Source: a virus. From it: 41,657 nt of DNA. Position 1 is the stretch's first letter. Each line of letters starts with the position of its first letter. The position numbers were made by a program, and so were the translations under genes. Positions 31,357-38,676 of the stretch are shown piece after piece. The stretch covers positions 1 through 41,657 of IMG/VR virus record IMGVR_UViG_3300034198_009363. One strand, written 5' to 3'. The notes below the pieces were generated by a model that was given only the letters and a program-made list of their open reading frames with translations, was not told where the DNA came from and did no database searches.

Positions 31357-31601
31357 TGGCCGCGCCCCTCAACCTCACGGTGCAGGCCGCCAATGGCAGC
31401 CTGATCATCGCCGCCTGGTACGTCCTGCCGAATGGCAACCAGATCAGCCAGTCGCTCTCGATCCGACCGGAGCAGGCGCGCGAATTGATCCGTCTTCTGC
31501 AAGCTGAGACGCCCAGGGCTGAGGTGTTCCGCGCCGTCCGCCAGCCGGGCTACACGGTCGAGCAGATGACGGTCGCCGAGGCCGAGGCCTTCATCCGATG
31601 A
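31356..31601 (+). CDS. small protein of unknown function
   Basis: An 81-residue beta/helix protein (NGSLIIAAWYVLPNGNQIS, then PEQARELIRLLQAETP) ending in VEQMTVAEAEAFIR. It starts in a TGATG overlap and ends in an ATGA overlap. No family recognised; a small accessory protein of the recombination operon. Confidence 0.45.
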   Translation: MAAPLNLTVQAANGSLIIAAWYVLPNGNQISQSLSIRPEQARELIRLLQAETPRAEVFRAVRQPGYTVEQMTVAEAEAFIR

Positions 31602-31876
31602 CCGGCCCGACCCGCACCTCCCAGATCGTCGGCCGCTCTGTGCTGGCGATGGTGATCCTCGGGCTGGGCCTGACGATGTGCGCCAGCCCGCGCGCCGCCG
31701 AGGTCACCCCGCCGATCGCATGGGTGCTGTGGGACGAAACCCGCAACACCGCCTGGACCTCGCCCAAGGGCCACGAAGCCCGCACCACCACAGCCACGGC
31801 ATGCGCGATAGCGACGGTCGAGGCTGCCAAGTACGTCGCCAGCGGAACGAAGCTGGCCTGCCGCAAGACCAAGTAG
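31598..31876 (+). CDS. exported small protein inside the recombination operon
   Basis: A 92-residue protein with an N-terminal hydrophobic segment (about residues 13-28, VLAMVILGLGLTMCASP) and a likely signal-peptidase site near PRAA-E. The mature part is small, with Cys residues and basic patches. A Cys lies in the membrane segment, but I see no proper lipobox. It is odd to find a secreted protein between early DNA genes; it may act on the cell envelope or exclude other phages. Confidence 0.5.
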   Translation: MTGPTRTSQIVGRSVLAMVILGLGLTMCASPRAAEVTPPIAWVLWDETRNTAWTSPKGHEARTTTATACAIATVEAAKYVASGTKLACRKTK

Positions 31877-31885
31877 GAGACACCC

Positions 31886-32656
31886 ATGGACGCCATGACC
31901 GTAACGCTGGAAACCAGCCCCACCACCGCCGCCCTGGACGAGGCCCTCGCCAAGGCGCAGGGCGAGATCCAGACCGCCAGCAAGGACAAGAACAACCCCG
32001 CCTTCCGGTCGAAGTACGCCGACCTGACCAGCGTGTGGGAAGCCTGCCGCCCGGCGCTGTCCAAGAACGGCATCGCCCTGACGCAGTGGCCGCTCGCCAC
32101 CGCCGACAGCCGCCTGCACATCATCACCCGCATCGCCCACAAGGGCGAGTGGATGCAGGCCCGGTTCTGCCTGCCAGTCGATAAGGCCAACGCCCACGGC
32201 TTCGGCAGCGCGATCACCTACGCAAAGCGGTTCACGCTGTCCGCTGCGCTGGGTGTCGTGGCCGACGACGACGACGACGGGAACAAGGCCAGCGAGCGCG
32301 CCCCGGCCAACGATCCTCCCGGCCCCCGCAACAGCAGCGCCCACGGTCGCGATCTGGCGTCCGCTGATCCCCACCTGATCGACCACAACCGGACCAAGGG
32401 CACCCTGCCGGCCAGCCAGAAGGCGGCCCCGACCGACAAGGTCGCCGCGGCGAAGAAGAACGCCGCCGAGTGGGTCACCGACCAAGTGATCAAGATGAAC
32501 GAGAGCGAACTCACGATCGACGCCCTGCGCGAGATCGAGGAGGAGAACCGGGTCAAGCTGGACTGGATGCAGGGCAACATGCCCGAGCAGTTCGACAAGT
32601 TCTACGGCGCCTTCAGCAACGCGCTGGAGCGGGCCACGAAGCGGGAGGCCGCGTGA
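31886..32656 (+). CDS. erf: Erf-family single-strand annealing recombinase
   Basis: A 256-residue protein. The N-terminal region with NNPAFRSKYADLTSVWEACR, GIALTQWPLATAD and GSAITYAKRFTLSAALGV is the Erf family hallmark: a ring-forming ssDNA-annealing protein that recombines phage DNA. A Pro/Asn/Lys-rich linker (about 130-180) leads to a helical C-terminal domain. It is the anchor of the rightward operon and probably supports circularisation or repair after induction. GGAGACACCC precedes the ATG. Confidence 0.85.
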   Translation: MDAMTVTLETSPTTAALDEALAKAQGEIQTASKDKNNPAFRSKYADLTSVWEACRPALSKNGIALTQWPLATADSRLHIITRIAHKGEWMQARFCLPVDKANAHGFGSAITYAKRFTLSAALGVVADDDDDGNKASERAPANDPPGPRNSSAHGRDLASADPHLIDHNRTKGTLPASQKAAPTDKVAAAKKNAAEWVTDQVIKMNESELTIDALREIEEENRVKLDWMQGNMPEQFDKFYGAFSNALERATKREAA

Positions 32657-33297
32657 TGTTGAGCAATAATCCCCCCTTGGCCGACCGGCTCGAGATCGAC
32701 CACGCCGCACTGGCCGCGCACGTTGCCGACGTGCTGGCCCTCGATGCCCTGCCGCCGATCTTTGGGGACGATGACCTCGTCCCCTACTCGGAGCGTGCCA
32801 AGCTGCTGAAGCAGGCGGCCGGCGTGGTGGAGAAAGCCCGCAAGCAAGAGAAGGACAGCATCCTGCAAGCCGGCCGCACGGTGGACGACTGGTTTGCCCG
32901 GCTGGCCGCGCCGCTCAAGGCCGCCGCCGACACGGTCGTCGCCGCCATCAATGCCCACCAGCGCAAGATGCTGGAGGAGAAGCGCAAGGCCGACGAGGCC
33001 GCCAGGCGCGAGGCCGAGGAGCGGGCCAAGGCCCAGGCCACCCCGTTCGACGATCCCACCCCGGAGCCGGTCGTGATGCCGGTCAAGGCGGCCGAGGCCG
33101 TGCGCGTGGTGTCGAGCACCGGCCGCGTTGCCGCGACCGCCTCGACGGTCTGGCGCCACGAGGTCACTGACCCTGCCGCCGTGCCGCGGCAGTTTTTGAT
33201 GGTCAACGAAACGGCCATCAAGGCGGCGATCGCCGGCGGCATGCGCGAGATACCAGGCTGCCGCATCTACGAAGACCTCAAAACCGTGGTTCGCTAG
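32656..33297 (+). CDS. Erf-adjacent coiled-coil protein
   Basis: A 213-residue protein. The first half is helical with a Lys/Arg/Glu-rich coiled coil (MLEEKRKADEAARREAEERA). The C-terminal part WRHEVTDPAAVPRQFLMVN then GMREIPGCRIYEDLKTVVR resembles the end of DUF1351-like phage proteins that sit beside ssDNA-annealing recombinases. It may assist Erf. Start overlaps the Erf stop (TGATG). Confidence 0.6.
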   Translation: MLSNNPPLADRLEIDHAALAAHVADVLALDALPPIFGDDDLVPYSERAKLLKQAAGVVEKARKQEKDSILQAGRTVDDWFARLAAPLKAAADTVVAAINAHQRKMLEEKRKADEAARREAEERAKAQATPFDDPTPEPVVMPVKAAEAVRVVSSTGRVAATASTVWRHEVTDPAAVPRQFLMVNETAIKAAIAGGMREIPGCRIYEDLKTVVR

Positions 33298-33299
33298 GC

Positions 33300-33710
33300 A
33301 TGAACGCGCCAGCCATCCCGCCCCTTTTGCGTATGGCGAACCGCGCCGTGCGCGACCGGGCCAAGGCGGTGATCGACGCCCTGCCCGAGGGGTGGCTGGT
33401 CCGGTTCTCCCCGCCCACCCGCACGCTCGACCAGTCGGCCAAGTTCCACGCCATGCTGGCCGACATCGTCAAGGCGGGCTTCCAGCACGACGGCCGGCAG
33501 TTCGACCTCGAGGATCTGAAGACCCTGATGGTCTCGGCCTGGATGATCGAGACCGGCCGCCGGTCGGATGTCGTGAAGGGCTTTGCCGGCGAGGCGGTCC
33601 AGCTGCGCCGATCGACCACGACGTTCAGCCGGCAGGAGATGGGCGAGCTCATCGACATGGTCGAGGCGTTTGCCGCCCAGCATGGGATCAGGCTGGGGGA
33701 TCGCCAGTGA
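33300..33710 (+). CDS. ninB: NinB-like recombination protein
   Basis: A 136-residue protein. The WLVRFSPPTRTLDQSAKFHA motif and DLEDLKTLMVSAWMIETGR match the NinB family, recombination mediators of lambdoid phages that work with annealing proteins. Length fits the family (about 140 residues). The position downstream of Erf supports a recombination module. Confidence 0.82.
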   Translation: MNAPAIPPLLRMANRAVRDRAKAVIDALPEGWLVRFSPPTRTLDQSAKFHAMLADIVKAGFQHDGRQFDLEDLKTLMVSAWMIETGRRSDVVKGFAGEAVQLRRSTTTFSRQEMGELIDMVEAFAAQHGIRLGDRQ

Positions 33711-34060
33711 CCCGGCAGGAGTTCCCAGCCCGCGTGAAGGTCGCCGCCTTTGAGCGCGCCGATGGCCACTGCGAGGCCTGCAAGGCGCCGCTGCGGGTCG
33801 GCAAAACGCATTACGACCACGTCATCCCCGACGCACTGGGCGGCTCGCCGACGATCGAGAACTGCGCCGTGCTGTGCGCCAGTTGCCACAGCGCCAAGAC
33901 CACCCGCCAGGATGTGCCGAGCATCGCCCGCGCGAAACGGTTGCAGGCCAAGCATGTAGGGGCCAAGGGGCCGAGCCGGTGGCGGCAGCCGCCCGCCGAC
34001 ATGCGGTTTGATTGGAAGCGCGGGCGATATGTCCGACAGGAGGCACGCGATGGCGAGTGA
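33707..34060 (+). CDS. HNH endonuclease
   Basis: A 117-residue protein. CEACKAPL, THYDHVIPDALGGSP and CASCHSAKT form the zinc-bound HNH fold. Basic residues dominate the rest (RAKRLQAKHVGAKGPSRW). It may be an inserted nuclease or take the place NinG or RusA-like resolvases hold in similar operons; that is inference. The start is GTG at 33707, overlapping the NinB stop (GTGA). Confidence 0.8.
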   Translation: MTRQEFPARVKVAAFERADGHCEACKAPLRVGKTHYDHVIPDALGGSPTIENCAVLCASCHSAKTTRQDVPSIARAKRLQAKHVGAKGPSRWRQPPADMRFDWKRGRYVRQEARDGE

Positions 34061-34313
34061 TCTGGTAGACAGGCTGCGACAAGCGGCGTGGAAGAACCCG
34101 CACTCAGACGCCGGTAAGCGTCAGTCGGAAGCCGCAGACCGCATCACCGCACAGGCCGACAGGATCGAGGCTCTTGAGGCGGCGCTGCGTAGGCTGGGCA
34201 GCAATGAGGCTTTTTCATATGCCCGCGCCGTCGATCCAAAGCGCGACGAGGAATTGATCCTACGTATCGACTTTGCCCGCCGCGTACTGGAGGCGACCGA
34301 TGACCGAGCGTGA
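34050..34313 (+). CDS. small coiled-coil protein
   Basis: An 87-residue helical protein (QSEAADRITAQADRIEALEA, then EALEAALRRLGS). Similar short coiled-coil proteins occur in phage recombination operons without known role. AGGAGG, 7 bases before the ATG at 34050, decides this start over the longer upstream frame. It overlaps the HNH end by 11 bases and the Lar-like gene by 14. Confidence 0.55.
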   Translation: MASDLVDRLRQAAWKNPHSDAGKRQSEAADRITAQADRIEALEAALRRLGSNEAFSYARAVDPKRDEELILRIDFARRVLEATDDRA

Positions 34314-34512
34314 CCTGAAGCCTCTGCCCTGTCCGTTCTGCGGCACTGCCGGGCAAGTCCGCCGCGAACGGCTGGGCCAGCGCCTCCAATTCTGCGTTCG
34401 GTGTCCTGCGGATGACACGGATTGTTTTGTTAGCCCTGAAACTCAGTGGTTTGACACTGTTGTTGACGCCGCTGCCGTTTGGGATCGCCGAGCAGGAGAC
34501 AGCCATGACTGA
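34300..34512 (+). CDS. lar: Lar-like restriction alleviation protein (zinc ribbon)
   Basis: A 70-residue protein. LKPLPCPFCGTAGQV and LQFCVRCPADDTDCFV give two CxxC pairs and an additional Cys, matching the Lar zinc-ribbon family. Lar proteins relieve host type I restriction. The ATG overlaps the previous gene by 14 bases. Confidence is moderate because the family is short and easily matched by other ribbons. Confidence 0.62.
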   Translation: MTERDLKPLPCPFCGTAGQVRRERLGQRLQFCVRCPADDTDCFVSPETQWFDTVVDAAAVWDRRAGDSHD

Positions 34513-34807
34513 CGACGCACGCGTGGAGCGGGTGGCGAGGGCTATCTGGCAAGCAAGCGGCGGGCTGGGCGACGGTTCGCCCGACCAGCGCGTGCATGGT
34601 CGATACATCAGAATGGCGGAAGCAGCCATCGCCGCTGCGGAGCCGCCGGGATGGAAGCTGGTGCCGGTCAAGCCGACTGAGGCGATGCTGATAGCGGGCA
34701 GCGACAACACCGACACCAACGCCAACAGGCGGGAAGTGAGGTTGTCTTGGTCCGCTATGCTGAACGCCGCGCCGCTCCAGCCACCGCCGGGAGCCGACAA
34801 TGAGTGA
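34505..34807 (+). CDS. small protein common in phage early regions
   Basis: A 100-residue protein. WKLVPVKPTEAMLIAG and a final LSWSAMLNAAP match a short phage protein pattern (WKLVPVEPT...MLNAAP) often annotated as hypothetical or DUF551-like. The N-terminal part (DARVERVARAIWQASGG) is helical. Function unknown. Overlaps the Lar-like gene by 8 bases. Confidence 0.55.
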   Translation: MTDDARVERVARAIWQASGGLGDGSPDQRVHGRYIRMAEAAIAAAEPPGWKLVPVKPTEAMLIAGSDNTDTNANRREVRLSWSAMLNAAPLQPPPGADNE

Positions 34808-35159
34808 CAGGGCCCTCTCCCTCTCCGAAGCCGCCGACCGGCTGGGATGGTCGCGGCGGTCGGTGCGCCGCGCCTTGGACCGTGCCTTGATCGTCCCGAT
34901 CGGCAGGGGCAGGCTGGCCCGTATCACCGAGGCGGATTTCTCCCGACTGATCGAGGCCTTGCGATGCGTCTCCCATACCAACTCATCGGTCCCGGCCAGC
35001 GCCGTGGAAACCGTTTCTGGATCGTCCGCGGCCGGCGCCCGGACGGCAGGGAGTTTGAGATCAGCACGCGCAGCCCAGACGCGGCGGATGCTCGACGGAT
35101 TGCGGCCATCGCCTACGCGCGCATCATCGCAGAAGGTCCAGCCCCTGCCAGGCCGGTAG
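34800..35159 (+). CDS. excisionase-like helix-turn-helix protein, overlapping integrase
   Basis: A 119-residue frame. The first ~60 residues have a winged-helix signature: LSLSEAADRLGWSRRSVRR and RLARITEADFSRLIEAL, resembling excisionase/MerR-type HTH of Xis and AlpA proteins. It lies immediately upstream of the integrase, as expected. The C-terminal half is translated from the integrase gene in another frame (196-base overlap); it is Ser/Ala/Arg-rich and probably a disordered tail or not functional. Confidence 0.6.
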   Translation: MSDRALSLSEAADRLGWSRRSVRRALDRALIVPIGRGRLARITEADFSRLIEALRCVSHTNSSVPASAVETVSGSSAAGARTAGSLRSARAAQTRRMLDGLRPSPTRASSQKVQPLPGR

Positions 35160-35944
35160 AGCCGACATTTCAGGACGCCGCGGACGCCTACATCCGGTGG
35201 CGCAAGCCGGGCCGCATCGACCTCGCCCGGATCAACCGCCTGACCCGCCGGCTGGGGACGCTCCCGGCTGCTGCCGTGACGCAAGACGACCTGGTGCGCG
35301 CCGCCAATCAACACGACAAGCCGGTGTCCGGCGCGACCCTCAACAGGGAATACACCCGTCCCTTTGCCGCCATCCTGCATTATGCTCGAGATGCCGGCAT
35401 GCGCGGCGACATCCGCGTCCGCGCCTTCCCCGAGCGCGCCCCGGTTGTCCGCGTGGCCGACCGGGCCAGCGTTGATCTGCTGATCGCCAACGCCAAAACC
35501 GATGCCCAGCGCCTACTGCTGCTGTGGCTGTGGGACCTTGGCACCCGCATCACCGATACCGTCTCCGTCGTATGGGATGACGTCGATCTGGAGGCCGCTG
35601 TGGTGCGTCTGCGCGTCGGGAAGGCCGGCGGCGCCGTCCGGCCGCTTCCCCTTCCTACGGCCCTCCTAGCGGCTCTGGCGAACGTCCCAGAGAAGCGCGG
35701 CCGGGTGTTCCCGTGGACCACGAAGTCCGGCGTCTACAAGTGGCTTGGTCCGCTCTGCACCAAGTTGGGCATCCGGTTCCGCCCGCACGACGCCCGCCGC
35801 GCGTTGGCCACCGAACACTTCGATGCCGGCGCCGACGCCCGCGTGGTGCAGGAACTGATGGCGCACGGCAGCCTGAAGTCGACCATGCGCTACCGGCACG
35901 TCGGGATGAAGCAGCTTACCGCGGCCCAGCGCAAACGCGGGTAG
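34964..35944 (+). CDS. int: tyrosine integrase
   Basis: A 326-residue site-specific recombinase. Catalytic residues are visible: Arg195 in DLGTRITDTV, His275/Arg278 in RFRPHDARRA, His301 in QELMAHGSLK and the nucleophile Tyr310 in KSTMRYRHVG. An arm- or core-binding domain (about residues 65-145) precedes it. It would join attP at 35991-36038 to a host tRNA-Thr gene. The ATG at 34964 is the first codon consistent with family length and lies within the excisionase-like frame. No promoter of its own is visible, so it may be read from the rightward operon. Confidence 0.88.
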   Translation: MRLPYQLIGPGQRRGNRFWIVRGRRPDGREFEISTRSPDAADARRIAAIAYARIIAEGPAPARPVEPTFQDAADAYIRWRKPGRIDLARINRLTRRLGTLPAAAVTQDDLVRAANQHDKPVSGATLNREYTRPFAAILHYARDAGMRGDIRVRAFPERAPVVRVADRASVDLLIANAKTDAQRLLLLWLWDLGTRITDTVSVVWDDVDLEAAVVRLRVGKAGGAVRPLPLPTALLAALANVPEKRGRVFPWTTKSGVYKWLGPLCTKLGIRFRPHDARRALATEHFDAGADARVVQELMAHGSLKSTMRYRHVGMKQLTAAQRKRG

Positions 35945-35990
35945 TTTTGCGGGGTGTTCTAAAAATCCCAATGAAATCAGCCGGTGCCCC

Positions 35991-36038
35991 CCCTTGGTAA
36001 GGGAGAGGTCGACAGTTCAATCCTGTCCGGCAGCACCA
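35991..36038 (+). other. attP core matching the 3' half of a tRNA-Thr(GGT) gene
   Basis: The 48 bases contain the end of an anticodon arm (TTGGTAA loop, with GGT anticodon), a variable region, a T arm with stem GACAG/CTGTC and loop TTCAATC, and the 3' acceptor end CGGCAGC-A-CCA. No D arm or 5' half is present, so it is not a complete tRNA. It starts 46 bp after the integrase stop. On integration it would rebuild the 3' end of the host tRNA-Thr gene. Confidence 0.85.
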
Positions 36039-36113
36039 TCAAACCCCAATAAAACAGGCGTTTCTGCGAGGGCGCCAATCCCCAGCACCTGTGCGTAACC
36101 TGCCAGAGCGGTC

Positions 36114-36356
36114 TTAAATTGACCGTAGATGCGGGTAGTCTGCGGGGATTCTGTTCGCCCCCCGTTCCAGTTCCCGCTTCCGCCGCATCACCTCGTCAGC
36201 AAGGTCGGCAAATAGCCGATCCACCTCGGTCGGGTTGAGTTGGTAAGCAACGTCATGGATGCCGGTCCAGAACTTCACCGCGAACGGTTCGCCGGGAACC
36301 TGGTAGGTGCGAGGCAGGTAGCCGCGTTCGGGCCGGGGGACGATCACTGAGGACAT
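36114..36356 (-). CDS. small protein beside attP, function unknown
   Basis: An 80-residue protein (MSSVIVPRPERGYLPRTYQV, then NPTEVDRLFADLADEVM). No family recognised. There is no ribosome site before the ATG; instead a perfect TATAAT hexamer overlaps it (TATAATG on the minus strand), within an inverted repeat TATAC-N8-GTATA (36357-36374). It might be expressed from its own promoter, perhaps in the lysogen. Confidence 0.5.
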   Translation of the reverse strand: MSSVIVPRPERGYLPRTYQVPGEPFAVKFWTGIHDVAYQLNPTEVDRLFADLADEVMRRKRELERGANRIPADYPHLRSI

Positions 36357-36375
36357 TATACAAGTTCCCGTATAT

Positions 36376-36720
36376 TCACTGCCGGCCGTCGAGCACGTTC
36401 ACCAGCCGCTCGATCGCGCGGTGCTCCTCCCGTGCAACGTCCCTATGGTCGATGTTGGCGCGCAGGACCGCGGCCTCGAGGGTTTCCACCAGCAGAACGT
36501 GCAGGCATTCATGCAGCGCCAGCCGCTCCGGTGAGTAGTCGTGCTGGCCCCTGGTGTAGAACGTGAAGATCGCCTCCCGCGCGTCGTGGTCCATGTTGAC
36601 CTCGGCATGCTTGGTCGAGTCGCCCTTGATGGCCTCAAACCGAAAGGACCAGTCTAGGAGACCGAGTTTGGTCTGCCACTCCCGGCAAGCCTTCTCGAAA
36701 CGCGCAGCGCCCTCGCTCAT
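36376..36720 (-). CDS. small HExxH-motif protein, putative metallopeptidase
   Basis: A 114-residue protein. LALHECLHVLLVETLEA contains His70-Glu71-x-x-His74, the zinc-binding signature of metallopeptidases; a third ligand may be in the acidic helix VAREEHRAIERLVNVLDG. N-terminal: KLGLLDWSFRFEAIKGDS. Whether it is enzymatic is unclear because it is short. The ATG overlaps the stop of the phosphoesterase gene (ATGA), so the two are coupled. Confidence 0.65.
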   Translation of the reverse strand: MSEGAARFEKACREWQTKLGLLDWSFRFEAIKGDSTKHAEVNMDHDAREAIFTFYTRGQHDYSPERLALHECLHVLLVETLEAAVLRANIDHRDVAREEHRAIERLVNVLDGRQ

Positions 36721-37964
36721 GCCGCCACCTCGAGCATTGCCGCGTTGACAGTATGCCGCTCCTGCTCGCCGTGCTGCTTGTGGAACACCAAGGCTTTCAT
36801 CGATCGTTGGGACCTGTAGCCGCCGGCCGCGGCGTAGGCGTCCAACGGGGCCAGCACGCCAAAACTCTCGACGTGGCAGCCCGGATACTCCTTCCGGCTG
36901 TCGTGGTGCACATGCCCCGTCAACCAGACGCGGTGCTGGGTGCGGCCCCAGGCCTCGTGCCGGTCGCTGGCCATGACCGCCGGCAGCTTGTCCATCTTCA
37001 CCCGGTCGCCGTGGTGGACGCCCAACAGGACCCTGCCCCATTCGTAATAGTGGAACCGGGAGGGCGTGCGATCGACCGTGACCCGCGGCTCCTTTTCGTA
37101 GAGCGCCGCCAGCATGATCCGCATGAAGGCGCTGGTGGCTATGTCGTGGTTGCCGGTGCTGAAAATGATGTGCACCCGCTTGTGCCGGGTCAGGGCGGCG
37201 GCGACCATCGACCGGATCATCCGCACGCCCACGTCGATCATCTTGGGAAACCTCCCATCGGCATCCAACAGGTGGCCGTGGGTCGGGGTGACGGCCGAGA
37301 ACGAGTCGTAGTGCAGGAAGTCCCCGAGGAAGCAGAGCACCGCCTGGTCGCAAGGCGGGCACGTCTCGATCAGCCGCTCGGACGCCGCGGCCAGCAGTTC
37401 CTCGGCAATCCGCAGGTCATAGTTGGCGTCGCCGGTCTCGTCGGCCCACGCCAGCATGCCGACATGGTGATCGCCTACCGGGTAGCAGGCCAGCAAGTCG
37501 GCGTTCGTCTTGGTCGGCGCCTTGGTCGGTTTCTGACGCGGCAGGGCCTTAGCCAACCCCTCGGCGAACTGCGTCCACAGCGCCTCGCGGGCTACGTCCT
37601 CGGGCTTCTCGGACACCCACTGCGCGGCGACGTTGCCCTGCTGGTCGTAGTAGGTGGCGACGCGCGTGATCTTTTTGGGATCGGGGACATGCGTGGCCTC
37701 GGCATCGTCCCTGCCCTTCAGCTTGGTCTTGTCCCAGCGGGCGACTTCCTCGCCCGCCTGGTTGCGAAGGATGCTCTGCCCCTTCATCACGAACTCGGGC
37801 AGCTTGCTCGAGGTGAAACCCTGCCGTCTGGCCTCACGCAACCGCCCTTCAAACGTGGCGCGGTTGAGGTTCAGGGCAGTGGAGGCCCGGGAAATGCTGC
37901 CGTACTCGGACAGCGCGTCCACGGTCTCCTGCATCTTCTCCTTGGGTAGGCCGGGATTAGGCAT
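36717..37964 (-). CDS. metallophosphoesterase with N-terminal helix-turn-helix
   Basis: A 415-residue protein. Residues about 1-50 look like a helix-turn-helix (SEYGSISRASTALNLNRATF). The phosphoesterase domain has DHH at 165-167, GDFLHYD at 214-220, GNHD at 271-274, HHGD at 317-320 and GHVHH at 350-354, the five metal-binding motifs of calcineurin-like enzymes. Substrates could be nucleic acid or nucleotides. It lies in the accessory end of the late operon, downstream of a secreted protein. TGGGAA-N2-CTCCCA, resembling the repressor sites, occurs inside the gene (37244-37257). Confidence 0.85.
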   Translation of the reverse strand: MPNPGLPKEKMQETVDALSEYGSISRASTALNLNRATFEGRLREARRQGFTSSKLPEFVMKGQSILRNQAGEEVARWDKTKLKGRDDAEATHVPDPKKITRVATYYDQQGNVAAQWVSEKPEDVAREALWTQFAEGLAKALPRQKPTKAPTKTNADLLACYPVGDHHVGMLAWADETGDANYDLRIAEELLAAASERLIETCPPCDQAVLCFLGDFLHYDSFSAVTPTHGHLLDADGRFPKMIDVGVRMIRSMVAAALTRHKRVHIIFSTGNHDIATSAFMRIMLAALYEKEPRVTVDRTPSRFHYYEWGRVLLGVHHGDRVKMDKLPAVMASDRHEAWGRTQHRVWLTGHVHHDSRKEYPGCHVESFGVLAPLDAYAAAGGYRSQRSMKALVFHKQHGEQERHTVNAAMLEVAA

Positions 37965-38347
37965 CAGCCACCTGTATCCGGGCCGACGAAACAGATGACG
38001 CCACGCAAGGGCGTCCAGCAGAGGTGCGCGTCCTGGCCATTGGGGTTGCGCTCGCGCAGTACCTTGCTGTCAGGGATGGCAAGCCACTCGCGCTTCTGGC
38101 GCACCCAAGCGAACCACTGGCCGTTGCGGACCTCGGCCTGCGTCGGCTCGCAGTCTCCAACCTCCATTCCGTCCGGCCCCTCGACGCGGGCATTGCAACA
38201 ACTCAGCGAGGGGTTCGCCGGGTCGCGCCAGTGCTGGTAGAAATCTTTATGCAGTGGGTGGTGATGGTCCTGCGCCCCTGCCCCGTAGGACAGCGCGCAA
38301 ACAAAAACGCCCGGCACAAGGCCGAGCGCTATGGGTAGCCGCCGCAT
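37964..38347 (-). CDS. secreted conserved protein of unknown function
   Basis: A 127-residue protein. An N-terminal signal peptide (about residues 1-25, LGLVPGVFVCALSYGAGA) is followed by QDHHHPLHKDFYQHWRDP, SCCNARVEG and CFVGPDTGG. Similar exported proteins occur widely in Alphaproteobacteria and their phages; I know no function. The Cys pattern suggests disulphides or metal binding in the periplasm. It shares one base with the phosphoesterase start. Role in lysogenic conversion is possible. Confidence 0.65.
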   Translation of the reverse strand: MRRLPIALGLVPGVFVCALSYGAGAQDHHHPLHKDFYQHWRDPANPSLSCCNARVEGPDGMEVGDCEPTQAEVRNGQWFAWVRQKREWLAIPDSKVLRERNPNGQDAHLCWTPLRGVICFVGPDTGG

Positions 38348-38412
38348 GAATTGCTCCTGTGGCCGGACGCGCAGCCGCGCGCCCTATGGCAGTACCCCCT
38401 TGGTTGCTTGTC

Positions 38413-38619
38413 TTATTTTAGCCGGGTGAACCCGTTGCGCTCGTACTTCTGCGCGCAGTCTTCCTGCCAGCGCGCCGTGTCCCAACTCCATATTTTCATC
38501 GGGTCGGCCTTGCACTCCACGACCTGTTGCGTCTGCGGATCGCGTAGCTTGATGCTCTGGTCCATGCTGCTGCAGGCGCCCAGCGCCAGCAGGGACGCCA
38601 TGATCGGAAGTCGCTTCAT
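38413..38619 (-). CDS. small lipoprotein
   Basis: A 68-residue protein with a short signal sequence and lipobox LALGAC (Cys16). The mature part is small, charged, and contains three more Cys (VVECKADP, WQEDCAQKYE). It has an AGGAGGACAGG site before ATG. Located after the giant internal protein gene, it may alter the outer membrane, for example to exclude other phages. Function inferred only. Confidence 0.6.
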   Translation of the reverse strand: MKRLPIMASLLALGACSSMDQSIKLRDPQTQQVVECKADPMKIWSWDTARWQEDCAQKYERNGFTRLK

Positions 38620-38676
38620 CCTGTCCTCCTGCCCAGCGGCAAGGTTACAGGCCGGGCAAGTGACGCCGCAACCCCA

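Noticed and set aside
35991-36038. Complete tRNA gene
   Set aside because: Only the 3' half is present; no acceptor 5' strand or D arm upstream.
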